Origin: Aristolochia californica
Taxonomy: Eukaryota > Streptophyta > Magnoliopsida > Piperales > Aristolochiaceae
Length of the DNA: 64,000 nt
Reading direction: 5' to 3'
Assembly (NCBI GenBank): GCA_029961685.1
Contig: JARWKL010000016.1
Coordinates: forward strand, 2,609,001-2,673,000
In this document: in pieces, positions 10,183-22,019 of the stretch
How positions within the stretch are numbered: position 1 is the first letter of the stretch
Layout of the letters: every line of letters begins with the position of its first letter
Made by a program: the position numbers and the translations under genes
The notes under the pieces: model-generated
Told to the model about the DNA's origin: nothing
The model's database searches: none
Seen by the model: the letters and a program-made list of their open reading frames with translations, nothing else

Positions 10183-10969
10183 TAATCACATAAAATCTAA
10201 GGAGATGAAAACAATTTAAACATTGAATAAAATATTTAACTATTAACTATTTTAAAATAATCTTAAACATAGCGTTGAGCAGGGATGGGGCTAGGATCAT
10301 GAGCGGCATAAATGTTCAAGCAAAGAGGCTCTCAAGTGGCGTGAGTTAAGATTACGGAAGGGAAGAGGTCTGATTGACCATAGAGGTCAGCCCCTACAAG
10401 AGCTCAATAGATGTAAAAAGAGTTTGCCCTTGTGTGAGATTTGTAAAAGTAGAGTTGTCATAGGAGTCTTAAGTTAAGTAAGCGAGTCTAAGTAAGAGTT
10501 TTAAAAGAAGTGGTTTGAGATGTCCCCAAGCACTTGAATTTTTATTATAACAAATAAATACATATTATATTAATCCTTTAGAATTTTGCTGAAAAGAAAG
10601 CATTTTCAGAATTTTTTTACAAATGGATTGGATCAAGTTATGGATTCAAACCCATTTGAATGGAAAAGAGCAAAAAAGGATGTGAACCCCACTTACAGAA
10701 AGTTTTAGATTCAAAAATAGAGTTGAACCCTTCATTGGATTTAATCCTATAAGGATGGAGTCTTCGAACCCAACGACTATAAGAAACATGTAAAGAAGGA
10801 TTCAAACCCAAGTGAGAGAGTGGGATGTTGAGTGGTGGAGTCTGGTTCACACGGCTCAAGTAGGTGGGCTCAAGGGACATGGAGGGTATTTTCCATTTGT
10901 TCTTAAATGGTGTTTGCTGCACTCAAGGAGAAATTAAAATCTCCCTCGTGATTTAATTTCTCTCCCTTG
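10183..10969. other. spacer sequence without recognised gene
   Basis: It contains repeated GGATTC-AAACCCA phrases and a short inverted repeat GAGAAATTAAA/TTTAATTTCTC near 10926-10965. A 94-codon minus-strand frame is present but is not supported by any domain. The stretch is co-linear with 45148-45934 and 57449-58240. Confidence 0.5.
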
Positions 10970-11740
10970 GGACTTACAGAGAGTCGTTGAGAAACAGCGT
11001 GAAGCTTCGACGCTACTGCCGGAACAGAGTAGTATCAGCGTTAGTGGGAGCTGCGCAGCGGAAGTAGAGAGAGGAGCTCAGACTCGGCGCTGTTTCCGGA
11101 AGAGGAACTTTGAGACCCGGCACTGTTGCCGAAAGGGTGCTCTGAGATTCCGCAACAGCACTAGAAGAGAGGGACTCAGAAAAGAGAGGGCTCAAGAAGG
11201 ACAACTCTGTTGTCGTCGCCGTTGTAGAAACTGTCGTTTGACGTTGCTGCCGGAAGAACTCGGGACTCGACCGAGTAGAGAACAGATCTATTGTTCGTGG
11301 CCGTTGCTGGAAAGGAGAAAGTCATGGAGGCTCACCGTTTCCGGAAAGGAGAGAGCCATGGAGGCTCGTCATTGCCGGACAGAGGGTTCGAGGAACGGCA
11401 CTGTTGTTGAACAGTGTCGTTGTGCGCCACTATGAGAGAAAGGTAGCAAGGAGGTTTTCCAGTGGCTATAGGTAGAGGCAACAAGGAGGCTTTCCAGGGG
11501 CTGCAGGCAGAGGCAGCAAGGAGGCTTTCCAGGGGCTACTGGTAGAGGCAGCAAGGAGGCTTTCCAAGGGTTGTTGGCAGAGGCAGCAAAGAGGATTTCC
11601 AGGTGCTGCTAGAAGAGGCAGCAAGGAGGATTTCCAGGTGCTGCTAGAAGAGGCAGCAAGGAGGTTTTCCAAGGGCTGCTGGCAGAGGCAGCAAGGAGGC
11701 TTTCCAGGGGCTGCTAGTAGAGGCAGCAGGTTGTCATTGC
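10970..11740 (-). repeat. right GCTGCC-rich arm, spacer copy 1
   Basis: On the minus strand it carries the same kinds of motifs as the left arm (7556-8215): CTGTTCCGGCAGnAGCG-GAAGCTTCACG and TTGTCCTTCTTGAGCCCTCTC. It contains a tandem array at about 11457-11735 of roughly eight imperfect 36-bp units with core GAGGCAGCAAGGAGG. The arms are diverged and separated by about 2.7 kb of AT-rich DNA. Confidence 0.6.
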
Positions 11741-11799
11741 TATGAGAGACAATGTCGTTGTTGTGAGACATAGTGGGATGTTGCTGCTGCTGTAACAGA

Positions 11800-11957
11800 T
11801 AAGCCTCCCTATTGTATTGTGATCCTCAATTGATTTGAAATAAAATCTTCTACAACTCCCGTGGAGACGTAGGCAATGCGTCGAACCATGTAAAATAAAG
11901 TGTCGTGCTTGATTACTTGTTACTTGTCTTGTTGTCATCGGTTAGTTTTCCCTAACA
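11800..11957 (+). mobile_element. LTR R-U5-like terminus
   Basis: The segment TGTATTGTGATCCTCAATTG, then AATAAA-type signals, GTGGAGACGTAGGCAATGCG, CGAACCATGTAAA and a final TTTTCCCTAACA has the typical order of a plant LTR 3' end. The matching 5' LTR start was not firmly identified. Copies end at 46922 and 59183. Confidence 0.5.
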
Positions 11958-12356
11958 TGGGAATCCCAAGAAAACAGAGATACACACTGTAGTAGTCGAA
12001 CCCGTAGTTGAATTCGCCCAATCCGGATGAAAAACAACAAAAAGAAGCGAACCAGAGTTATAGAAAGTTTTAGCACAAATGATGGGTTTGATCCATGTAG
12101 GAAGCAGAAGCATATGGATCCAAACCTAGGGGTGGATTCGACTGCAAAATGATACCGTTGGAAGGAATGGATTCGAACCCTTGCTATAGAAATTCAACTT
12201 TTCTGAATTTTCCTCTAATGGCCATAGGTCTCCAAATTTTGTAAGTGACCTACCAGCATGTTCTACAACAAAAATAGGATTCACCTATTTTTAGAAAATA
12301 CCAAAAATAACGTTATCCACTCATAATGGCTAATTTTTTTAACAACACAACTTCAT

Positions 12357-12533
12357 ATGGTATCATAGTACTCATATGTGGGCCTCCACCCAAATTATCC
12401 ACACGTGACAGGGAGTGTTAAGAAATAGTCCCACATGGATTAGTGAGTACAAAGATATTGAGTTTAGTTGTTGGAAAAAAAACCTCTTAAGTTGGTTAGT
12501 CATCATGGGATGAGCATTGGATCCAACTTCACA
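12357..12533 (+). mobile_element. 118-bp-LTR TRIM, internal part and right LTR
   Basis: TGGTATCATAGTAC at 12357 is a primer-site-like sequence after a vestigial left LTR end (AACTTCATA). A roughly 50-bp internal region and a complete right LTR 12416-12533 (TGTTAAGAAATAGTCC...CCAACTTCACA) follow. Equivalent right LTRs are at 47381-47498 and 59642-59761. Confidence 0.7.
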
Positions 12534-13153
12534 TTAGAAAATATGTTATATATATCAAACTCCACTCAAACTTCTATGTTATAGTTGCTCACACAAATTT
12601 ATAAGCTCCCAAGTGTTTCCAAGTGATTTTTCAAAGTGCTAATGCCATCAAAATTCAAGAAGTACTTTCGCCAGGGTTTTTCATTGAAAACTAATTATTC
12701 ATGTGTATTGATTTTAAGATTTGATTCAAATATTTGGTTTCTAACTTGTGGAATTTTGATTCTTTATGATCACAACAATTAGGCCCTGGTTTTCATACCA
12801 AATTGATAGCTTTTTAAAAAACTTCCCATACTGCCAACATTTCTTGAGTGCCTTCATTTTAAAATCTAAATTAGTAGTCTTGGGGAAATTGTTGGTAAAT
12901 TTTCCTAAATTTCCTACTCTAGTTAATATTCTAACCAATTCTTTTTTCTTTTTTTTTTTAAATTTCTAAATTTTATTACCTCGAGTTTCATAGTCAAACT
13001 CAAATACAATTTGTGTAGATTAGTAGAATGATAAAATATGTGACTTAGGAACTCAGTGAGTCATACTAGATTTTGTTGAGGCACCTCTTGTCTTAGTCTA
13101 GTCGCCTGAATTAAGTTGATCTTAGATGAATCACGCTGAGACTTGGTCATGTC
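12534..13153. other. spacer, no gene recognised
   Basis: AT-rich sequence with a T-tract near 12943-12959. Opposed 65-67-codon frames here overlap on both strands and carry no recognisable domain. Confidence 0.5.
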
Positions 13154-13271
13154 TGTGAAATTGGGTCCAAGGCTCATCCCAAAATGACTAGCCAACTAAG
13201 AAAACCTCTTTCCCAACAAATAAACTCAAGATCTTTGTACTCACTAATCTACCTAGGACTATTCCTTAACA
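13154..13271 (-). mobile_element. solo LTR of the 118-bp TRIM family
   Basis: On the minus strand it reads TGTTAAGGAATAGTCC...GACCCAATTTCACA, 118 bases. Perfect 5-bp direct repeats ATGTC flank it (13149-13153 and 13272-13276). Copies are at 48121-48238 and 60395-60512. Confidence 0.88.
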
Positions 13272-13726
13272 ATGTCTTGTACCAACCTAATTACACAAAA
13301 GCTTAGATAGGTGTTCACTAATCCGTCATGAGGTCTAGTGATTTTTTGAATTGCGGATTGATGTTGAAATTATAGGAGCTAGTACCTTGAGATGTCGAAG
13401 AAAACTTTAGAATTTTATGGCCAAACCTTGTTAAATTCTCGAGGGAGTTGTTTGAGCCTCCTTGTGTTGGAAATCAATTAATAAAGAATCAGATGTGGAA
13501 AAGTGAGAAGCAATACTGAAGAAATTATACGGGTTCAGACTTTCTGAAACAAAAATTATGTAGATCATGTGATTGGTCTCTTTATTGTAGAAACCATTAA
13601 CGTGAATTAGTCCTATTTTCTGCAAATCCCAACCCCCATTGTACCTTAATAAAAGCTGTGTATAACAGTTATTAGAAGCATTTGTGTCAGTCCCCAATGC
13701 CTACACGATCACTTTGAGGGCTATTT

Positions 13727-14560
13727 AGCAGCTAGTCCCATACTGTCTTCAGTAAAGGTTAGGTGTCCCGATGGCTTATGAAGGTTCAGTTAAGAGTCCA
13801 GTTGTGAAAGTTAATGCCGAGAACTCAGTGATTTGATTCTCGCCGGCTTGCCGTCCTTTCAATTATTGCCAAAGGCCCAACTGTCTTCGTCTCTTATCTG
13901 TACCTGAGATGCTTCATTACATGGATGCAGATACACCGCGAAGACTTCCCGGCTGTGATGAGACAAACCAAGCGTTTTCACAAATATTTTAGAGAGAAGA
14001 AAAGGCCACAAACCCCCCGAATAACTATTTTCTTAAGAAAATGAAGAACAGAAAAGCATTTGGGTAATTGGTTGGTGGTTGAGTTTCTCGTTATGAAGGT
14101 AGTATTGAAAGCTTTAGATACGTTAATGGAGAAATCATCAAGTAGGTCACTTAAAAGCAATTTGTATTCGTCTCAGGTGCCGTGAAGACGGTTTTTAATG
14201 GTCTGGTGCTTTGGAAGTGCGTATTCTTAAAACATTTCTCCCATTTATCAAGTGAAGACTCGATATTTAGCAGCTAATCCCTTTCTTTCTTCACCAAAGG
14301 ATAGGTGTCCTGATGGCTTATGAGTTAAGAGTCCTGTTGTGAAAGTTCATGCCGAGAACTCAGTGAATTGATTCTCGCCGGCTTGCCGCCCTTTCAATCG
14401 TTACCAAAGGCCCAACTGTCTTCGTCTCTTATCTGTGCCTGAGATGCTTCATTACATGGATGCAGATACACCGCGAAGACTTCCCAGCAGTGATGAGACA
14501 AACCAAGCGTTTTCACGAAAAAATTAGAGAAGATAAGGCCACAAAAATTTATAACTTACG
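13727..14560. repeat. direct duplication of about 270 bp
   Basis: The block beginning at the TCAGTAAAGGTTAGGTGTCC-like sequence and running through GATTCTCGCCGGCTTGCCG, GCAGATACACCGCGAAGACT and GATGAGACAAACC occurs at about 13735-14000 and again at about 14280-14545, with a few differences. No gene is evident. It forms the far 5' flank of CER1-B. Confidence 0.7.
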
Positions 14561-15204
14561 TGGAAAATATTGTCAATTTGGCATCTAACTATTTTGTGCT
14601 GAATTAAAATCTGGACAATCTTAGCTGGGTTCGAGGAAGAACAAGGAGATTACAGTTCTCAGATGAACTCCAGAAAACGATTTATTTTTATTTTATTTTT
14701 GGGAATTTTACCAAAATACCGGTTTGAAACAACTTATTTATGAAAATAATGAAGATCTCAAATTATTTACAAACCTACCGAACTTTGACCGGTCCACTGT
14801 ATATGTGGACAGACAAAGGCGACACGTAAGCTTTGACTGCTTACGTGTCACCCCGTCATCAGAACGAAAACACAGAGGCTGCCATGTCATCATTACTGAC
14901 ACATCATCTGCCATGCAACTTACCACGTCATTTTATATTACTTTCTTTTTACCATGTCATAAGGGCCACGTAAGCACTCGCCATGTCAGCCCTCACATGT
15001 TTTTCATTCTAATCTCTTCCGCGATCTGTCTCCTCGCCTCTCGTCTCAGCTGCTCTCCTCTCGTCGCTCCCTTGCTGCCGCCTCCCCTGTTGCCACTGCT
15101 CTGCCTCTGCCTCTCCCTCACCCTCGACTCCCCCCTCTCAACCGCTCTCTCTTCGTCTCAACCCAAACTCTCATTCTTCTTCTCCGTTCTCCTTTGTTCA
15201 TCTT

Positions 15205-15360
15205 CTCGCCACCCCTTTCTCAAAACCGAAAACTTATCATTTCATCTCTTCGTCGCCCCCTCTCTCAAAACCGAAAACTTATCATTTCATCTCTTCGTCG
15301 CCCCCTCTCTCAAAATCGAAAACTATCATTTCATCTCTTCGTCGCCCCCTCTCTCAAAAC
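15205..15360 (+). repeat. 43-46 bp tandem repeat in MULE-like element
   Basis: About three and a half copies of a unit containing CTCTCTCAAAACCGAAAACT and TCATTTCATCTCTTCGTCGC follow one another in a C/T-rich leader. The open frames of 75 and 273 codons across it are products of this repeat and are not called genes. Confidence 0.8.
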
Positions 15361-16302
15361 TGAACCCTATAATTTCCTCTCTGCGCCCCCTCTCTTTATA
15401 CCCTATTATTTCACTCTCTAGCCGCCCCTTCTCTCAAAACCGAAGCCCTACTCACCCTCCAAACCCCAATTTGAATTTCAGAAGCCGATTTAGTAGGGTG
15501 ATTTTTTTAGGGCGTTTGTTAATTGAATCTAATTACTGTGTTTAATTATAATATTGATTTGAATTTAGGTTTTTAATTACTGTATTTATTTTTTTGTGAT
15601 TTACTGTTTAATTTCTGATTTTATATTAATGAAATTTCTGTCAATTGCAGATAAATTAAAATTATTGTAAAGTTTAATTTTAGTTTATGGATTTTTTGCA
15701 TAATTTTTTGTATTTTCTGAAGTTGCTAGTTTAATTTTAGTTAATTTAATTTAATTTTATCATTTATGAAGTTGCATTTTACTCTATTGAGATAAGATTT
15801 GCAGGATTTTTAGTTGCTAGTTGTTGTTAAATAAATTTTAAGTGCCATGGAATGATCATTCCATGTGGTGAGGAGCTTTGGATGTTATAAATATCCACCA
15901 CATGGGTTTTTTTTATTTTGTTTTTGTTTTATTATGTTTGCCCTAGTTACTAGGATGGGTACAAATTCTGATTAATAGTAGGTTAGGTAATGGAAAGTGG
16001 GTTGTCTATATTTTATTGAGTTTCCATGTGTCCCTAGGGATGGGTAGAGAATTTGATTAAGAGTAGGTTGGGTCCAATTCAAACTAGGCTGAGTTGCCTG
16101 CATTGGCGTCCATTAGCCAACGAAGCCCGACCCCCATCACTGACGAGGTACGGTTCATAGTGACTGCGAAGTCATATGGGGCTCTACCAGGGGTGTTCGA
16201 TGAATTTGGACTTAGGTGTGTTTTTGTATTGTTAGGACTAATCATGAAAATTAAAACTTAGATTATTTTTTGCATGAATAAAATCTTACTAATATAGATA
16301 AT

Positions 16303-16930
16303 ATGGCGTCAGTTGTTGGGTTCTTCTGTCGATACAATGGAAAATTGAAGGAGAAGTCTGGATATTTTGATAGTTATGATGGAGGCGAATCACAAATGAA
16401 AAGGATTTTGGATATTTTGATAGTTACTAATGCTTGTAAGGTTTGTCTTGTTTCAGGAAATGTTGGCTAGTGTTTTTTTAGCTTTAAAATGAGAACAAAT
16501 TAAAGTGGATACCAGAAGGTAATTGTCTTTGTGTTTTCAGTTTAATGAATTTCAGAAACTCCACAACTTTGTTTGTTTGGTAGGAAATATAAGTATGTTC
16601 CCTTGAATTTGATCCTTTTCAGTCATCATGGATGAAAATTGTCTTGAGAAAATGGCTAAACATCATAACTAGAGCCGATGAGTTTCATTGCGATAACACT
16701 GTAAAAGGTGAGTACTCTCTCTCCCTCTTTAACTTTTTTTGTAATGGAAGTCACGCTAGTTCATGGTCCCTCACTTTCATACCTCAATGTGTTTTTCCTT
16801 TTTCAGAACAAAGAAGGAAGAGTTGTTCCGACAAAGACCGATACGTTTATCTAAATGAAGAAATTTCAGGCAAGGCCCTTTGTTATAATCAGACAAAAGA
16901 GTGGAATGAGAATTTTAATATTCTTTGATA
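16303..16930 (+). other. possible exon-like pieces inside MULE-like element
   Basis: An ATG at 16303 opens a short frame (MASVVGFFCRYNGK...) whose start loosely recalls MULE transposase N-termini, but it soon ends. A second open stretch, 16632-16928, contains DKDRYVYLNEE after a CTTTTTCAG acceptor-like site and may belong with the carboxypeptidase fragment downstream. Neither assignment is secure. Confidence 0.25.
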
Positions 16931-17017
16931 TTTTGATGTAAAATTACTTATTAATATACGACTTTCCATTGATCATATTTAGAGCTTTCAAATTAAGAAA
17001 AAAAGATTGAAAACTGT

Positions 17018-17205
17018 GTGCAGATTGGTAATGGGTGGATAGACTCGGAGACAGACCAGAATGACTTTGTAGATTATGCACGGAGTCATGCAATGATATC
17101 AGATGAGAGTTACAAGGAGATTTTAATTTTTCTCTTATTGATGAAACTACTTGGCAGAAGGATGATTCTAATGATGAGAAAAAGGAGCATTATGATGATG
17201 AATGA
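17018..17205 (+). pseudogene. serine carboxypeptidase-like gene fragment
   Basis: The frame beginning near 17018 encodes QIGNGWIDSETDQNDFVDY and ARSHAMISDESYKEI. This matches the conserved segment of plant serine carboxypeptidase-like proteins that follows the LKGF motif and lies between the catalytic Ser and Asp. A shifted frame continues DFNFSLIDETTWQ. No catalytic residues of the family are included. It lies inside the MULE-like insertion and is probably a captured exon. Confidence 0.55.
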
Positions 17206-17519
17206 GCTAGGTGTACCTTTGGCTATTGAGACGTGAGATAACTTTTAAACCTGTTGAATGCATAATTTTATCTTGCTAAATAAATTTTATGTTGGGTTTG
17301 CTGTAAAGCTTGAGTCTATTTGGTTTGTCCTTATGAAGGCTGTTAGAAAAATTGGGTGTGCTATAACATGGTTCAAGAAATGTAATTTTAGTCTTTTGAA
17401 GCTATGTAAAGTATGTTGGGACGTCATGGCTCCTATGAACGATCTCTTTGACGTCATTGTATAACATTTACTTTCTCTTGTACCTTGACCACAATTTAAC
17501 ATTTTTGCTTCAATGTTTC

Positions 17520-18410
17520 TATCATATTTTTAAATATTCATATTTTTTTAGTTAATAAATATTTAAAATTAATATTAAAAGGTGTTGTAAGATTTTTAAT
17601 TAACTAATATATTTTTTAATAATTTATTATTTAGAAAATAAGGTCATAAAAAATATAGAAATTAATTTTATTTTTAAACTCTAAAATATATTTTTTGTAT
17701 TTTTTTATTTTTAAATTTAAATCCATAGTAAATGGGTAAGAGTTAGATTTTTTCTATTTATAAATATTTTAAGTTTCTAAATATTATTATTTTTTAAATA
17801 AGGTGATAAAAGTATACAAATAAATTGTATTTTTAAACTCTAAAATAATTTTTTTGAATATTTTTTTAGTTTATAAATATTTTAAATCGATAATATATGG
17901 GTAAAACTTAAGAGTAAGATTTTTTAAATTTATAAGTATTTTAAATCCAAAATAAATGGGTAAGAGCTAGATTTTTTATATTTATAAATATTTAAATTTG
18001 TAAATATTATTATTTTTTAAATATGGTGATAAAAAGTATACAAATAAATTGTACTTTTAAACTCTAAAATAAATTTTTGTATATTTTTTAAATTTAAATA
18101 TTTTAAATCAATAATATGTGGGTAAGACTTATGAGTAAGATTTTTTTTCGTTATAAATATTTTAAATCTAATATTTTACTTATTTTATTTTATTTTTTAA
18201 AATATAAAGTAATAAAAAGTATAACGATAATTTTTTTTAATTAGTAAATATTTTAATTGATATTAAATGGTGTTAAATAAGTAAGAGATATTTTTTTAAT
18301 TGTATATTAAAATTTTAATAATTTTTTATTTTAGATATAAGGTAATAAAAAGTGTATTTTTTTTAAATTTTTTTAAATTTATTAAAAATTTTATCATGTA
18401 ATGACATGTA
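17520..18410. repeat. AT-rich degenerate tandem repeats
   Basis: Units of about 160-220 bases recur, each with GGTnATAAAAAGTATACAAA, TTTTAAACTCTAAAATA and ATGGGTAAGA motifs (near 17640, 17800 and 18020). This is the subterminal part of the MULE-like insertion. No coding sequence is seen. Confidence 0.65.
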
Positions 18411-18559
18411 AATAATAATGATGTGGCAGCCTTTCTGTTCATCTACGGTACCGCTCTGATGACGAGGCGACGTATAAGCAGTCAAAGCTTACGTGCGTAG
18501 ACAATCTTCTATGGACAAGAAAGCATCATCAACAGTGGAAAAGGTATCCTGGGTTGTTC

Positions 18560-18566
18560 TATAAAT
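18560..18566 (+). promoter_or_regulatory. TATA box of CER1-B
   Basis: TATAAAT in the same context as in the other three copies, 47 bases before the start codon. The MULE-like insertion ends only about 65 bases upstream of it, so the distal promoter of B has been separated from the gene. Confidence 0.6.
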
Positions 18567-18612
18567 TGGAAGTCACCCATGCAGTGAGCAGCTCGGAGAG
18601 ACCCAGATAACA

Positions 18613-21427
18613 ATGGCAACCAAGCCTGGGCTGTTCACTGCATGGCCATGGCAGATGCTTGGAAGTTTGAAGGTATTACTACTTTCTAGTTTTCTCCTTA
18701 AAACCAGTAGGATTAAAGCTGATGATTTCTCTGTTTTGATATTGGTGTGGTTGAAGTACGTGGTTTTGGCTCCATAGGTTGCTAGTAGCATATACAGTAG
18801 GGTGACAAAGCCAGAAGAGGAGAGGGATCTGACCAACTTTCTCATCTTGCCGATCCTACTTTGGCGATGGGCGCATAACCAAATATGGATTACTTTGTCT
18901 CGTTTCCAAACAGCTCGGAGCAAACACAAAATAGTTGATAAAGGCATTGAATTTGAGCAAGTAGACAGAGAAGAAAACTGGTACGCTCTCTCTCTGGCTC
19001 TCTTTATCTCTCGCTTTTTCTCTCTATATCTCTTCACTCATTCTCAGACATTTGGACAAATACATGGCAGGGATGACCAGATACTACTGAACGGCCTTGT
19101 TTTCTACACCTTTAATCAATACGTTTCAGGCGCGTCTCACTTACCCATGTGGAGAACAGATGGGATGATTTTAACTATTTTGCTTCACATAGGTCCGGTG
19201 GAGTTTCTCTACTACTGGCTCCACAGAGCTCTCCACCACCACTACCTGTACTCACGATACCACTCCCACCACCATTCCTCCATTGTAACAGAACCCATAA
19301 CCTGTAAGAACCTTTCTCGTATCCTTTTCATCTTCTATCATTCTTATGTCCTGGCTTGCTGCCGACCAATGAATCATGGTAGTGAACAAAACCAATCCTG
19401 AGAGTGTCATTTCAAATTACCTTTGACTGTTAGTCCAATATTTTATGTTCTTTGGATCCTTATCACAGTTTAATTAACTTTTTCAATACTGTTTGACGTA
19501 TGGCAGCTGTGATTCATCCATTCGCGGAAATCGTATCATACTATATACTCTTTTCGATACCACAATTGGCGATGTTGTTCACTGGAACAAACTCACATCT
19601 GGCAATCATAATTTACCTGACATACATAGATTTCATAAATAATATGGGCCACTGTAATTTTGAACTTGTTCCCAACTGGGTCTTCAAATTCTTCCCCCCT
19701 CTCAAGTACTTGATGTATACTCCATCGTGAGTCTCTTCAACCTTTGCCTGTTTTATAAGTTTAAGAAATGAAAGCATAGATAGAATTTTTCATTCAAGGA
19801 AACTAATGAATTTTCCTGACTAGGTTTCACTCTCTTCACCATACCCAGTTCCGGACGAACTACTCCCTCTTCATGCCCTTGTACGATTACTTGTATGGTA
19901 CAGTAGACAAGACAGTGGATTCTCTTCATAAGAACTCTCTCAAAGGAAACAAAGAGATCCCACAAGCGGTCCATCTCACCCATCCAACTTCCGTGGCGTC
20001 CATCTATCACCTGAGGCTGGGACTGGTTTCGTTGGCATCGAAACCCTACTCTTCAAAGTGGTACCTATCGATGATCCAACCGTTGACATATTTGTCTGTC
20101 ATATTTACCTGGATCTTTGGTTCCACCTTCACAGTGGAGTCCATCAAATTGGATAAACTCAAAATGGAAACATGGGCTATACCAAGATTTAGCTTTCATG
20201 TAAGTAAGAGACATCTCCATCTACCATTTTGAACGAGCCGTCTCTCTCAACTTTTTTCTTGTGTCCATTTGAAGGTGATAGTATATATACTGGTTTTGAC
20301 TGTCTATGTTTTGCAGTATTATTTATCATGGCACAGAGATTCAATCAATAATATGATAGAGAAAGCCATACTGGAAGCAGACCGTGAAGGGGTCAAAGTG
20401 ATGAGTTTGGGTCTTCTTAATCAGGCAACAATCATTCACCATCCTTCTCCTTGCCTCTCTCCCTACTGTCAAGTGCTCATTAGAAAAAGTGAAATGATAA
20501 ATCTGAATTCTTTTTTGTCTGCAGTCAGAGGAACTAAACGGAAATGGCAAGCTCTATCTCCAAAAGCACCCAAAACTCAAAGTCAGATTAGTAGATGGGA
20601 CAGCACTGGTACCTGCAGTTGTTCTAAATGGCATTCCACAAGATACTCATAAAGTTATAATGAGAGGAGAGCTTTCAAAAGCTTGTCATGCCATAGTCCT
20701 TGGATTGTGCCAAAAAGCGATAAAGGTAAGTTGGTTGAACACACTTCCACAAACCATCAGTTAGAAGCTTTATATGGTATAATTATGAATTACATGAGAT
20801 GTTACAGGTTTCCACGGTTTGTAAATCTGAACACCAGCAACTGAAAAGACGATTACCGGCAAAGTTCTGGAGTAATTTGGTCCTTTCAAATTACTATGAT
20901 GCCAAGGTAATGTTACCTATTCAGATTTTTAATAACTTGACAGTCCAACGTGTTCATTTAATAGCAGACAGAAGATTGAAACTGTAGGACTACTTCTGCA
21001 GGTATGGTTGGTGGGAAATGGGCTGAATGATAAGGAACAAGAGAAAGCGCCCAAGGGTGCAAGCTTCATTCCCTTCTCACAATTCCCTGTAAAGAATTTG
21101 AGGAAGGACTGTTTCTACCAGACGAATCCAGCTATGAGGGTCCCCAAGAATCTTGAAAACATGCATGCCTGCGAGGTAAATTAACTCTTTCTACTTAACT
21201 GTGATAGTTTCAATAACTGTTTCTATTGTAAGTTTCTATATAATTTACAATTTACGAATGTTATGTGACAGAATTGGCTTCCTCGGAGGGTTATGAGTGC
21301 ATGTCGTGTAGCAGGCATTGTTCATGCATTGGAGGGATGGGATACCCATGAGTGTGGTGAAGAACAGCTGCTGAAAGCTGATAAAGTATGGAATGCTGCA
21401 CTTCAGCATGGATTTCGTCCCCTCTGA
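18613..21427 (+). pseudogene. CER1-like: CER1-B: CER1-type gene with exon 2 nonsense codon
   Basis: Exons: 18613-18672, 18757-18980, 19071-19303, 19507-19726, 19824-20199, 20317-20424 (GC donor), 20525-20725, 20808-20906, 21002-21175, 21272-21427. All exon lengths equal those of C and D, and splice signals and the three His boxes are intact. The only clear lesion is TAG at 18775-18777, residue 27, where A, C and D have TGG. The same change creates an AG. Splicing to it would remove 21 bases (residues 21-27, including the stop) and keep the frame, so a 609-residue product lacking part of the first hydrophobic segment is conceivable. Intron 1 (84 bases) is also open and in frame. The annotation as pseudogene is therefore provisional. 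Confidence 0.85.
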
Positions 21428-21601
21428 TATCCTGGTTTCAATGTACTTCCAGTGAGGAATCAAAACTGCTAATAATGATGAAGAAGCTGTGTGTTATCTT
21501 TTTCAATACAAGGACATCCCTTAAAGTGAGCATGTTTTTGTAATATTTAAGGGGTTTGCATAATTAATGCCCATAGTTGGAAAGGGCTGTTAGGTTTTAC
21601 A

Positions 21602-21940
21602 ATGGCTTCGATGACTTTCATGAATAATAATTTTTGTGAGACAGTTCAAATTAAAGCTCACCCAGCTTGGGATATGCAAATAGTAGAAGAAAAGAGGTCT
21701 GCAAATTTGTTCTATACTCAAAAAATTTATGATCCTCAATCTGTTAGTCAAATTCTGACTTTACATTTTCAAGCTAAAAGATTTAGAAAAGAAATTAAAT
21801 CTTTAAAAGCCGATAGGTCACATGATTCACAAGAAAAGTTTGAAGAAATTAGAAAATGTAATGGGAAAATATCTGAGTGTGAAAAACGTTTACTTGTTTT
21901 CAAAAATATTTTATGGCTAAGAGATGAACATACTAGCTAG
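21602..21940 (+). pseudogene. 112-codon ORF of unknown origin, spacer copy 2
   Basis: Same length and start as the frame at 6562-6900, with all compared N-terminal differences replacing amino acids. The C-terminal half is charged and probably helical. Family not recognised. It lies 175 bases after the CER1-B stop. Confidence 0.4.
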
Positions 21941-22019
21941 CCTTTGTGCACGGATTTTAAAGGTTTCAAGATGAAAATGAATAAGAAAAATTCATCAAAA
22001 GGTTATCTAATCGGATTTC

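Larger units (their letters stand above)
14701..18494. mobile_element. MULE-like element with captured gene fragment (Pack-MULE-like)
   Basis: The insertion is absent from the homologous CER1-D flank. Its arms are inverted repeats: ACGTAAGCTTTGACTGCTTA at 14824-14843 and the exact reverse complement at 18475-18494, followed inward by matching CGTCATCAGA and GAGGCTGCCA blocks. The left arm has a further 124 bases outside this motif that the right arm lacks. About 58 bases of native flank present in D (near 49372-49430) are also missing. Both losses fit a deletion across the right end. Inside are a C/T-rich leader with tandem repeats, a serine carboxypeptidase-like fragment and AT-rich repeats. 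No clear transposase was found. Confidence 0.7.

Noticed and set aside
11457..11735. CRISPR-like direct repeats
   Set aside because: Contiguous tandem repeats without unique spacers in a plant nuclear sequence.
11369..11771. Pro/Cys/Leu-rich repeat protein frames in the GCTGCC arrays (also 46297-46589, 58439-58922)
   Set aside because: Several frames of the 36-bp repeat are open because the unit is a multiple of three; no start context or conservation supports a protein.
14724..15545. 273-codon open frame on the plus strand
   Set aside because: It runs through the inverted-repeat end and a C/T-rich tandem repeat of the MULE-like insertion; the Ser/Leu-rich translation reflects repeat composition and no domain is visible.
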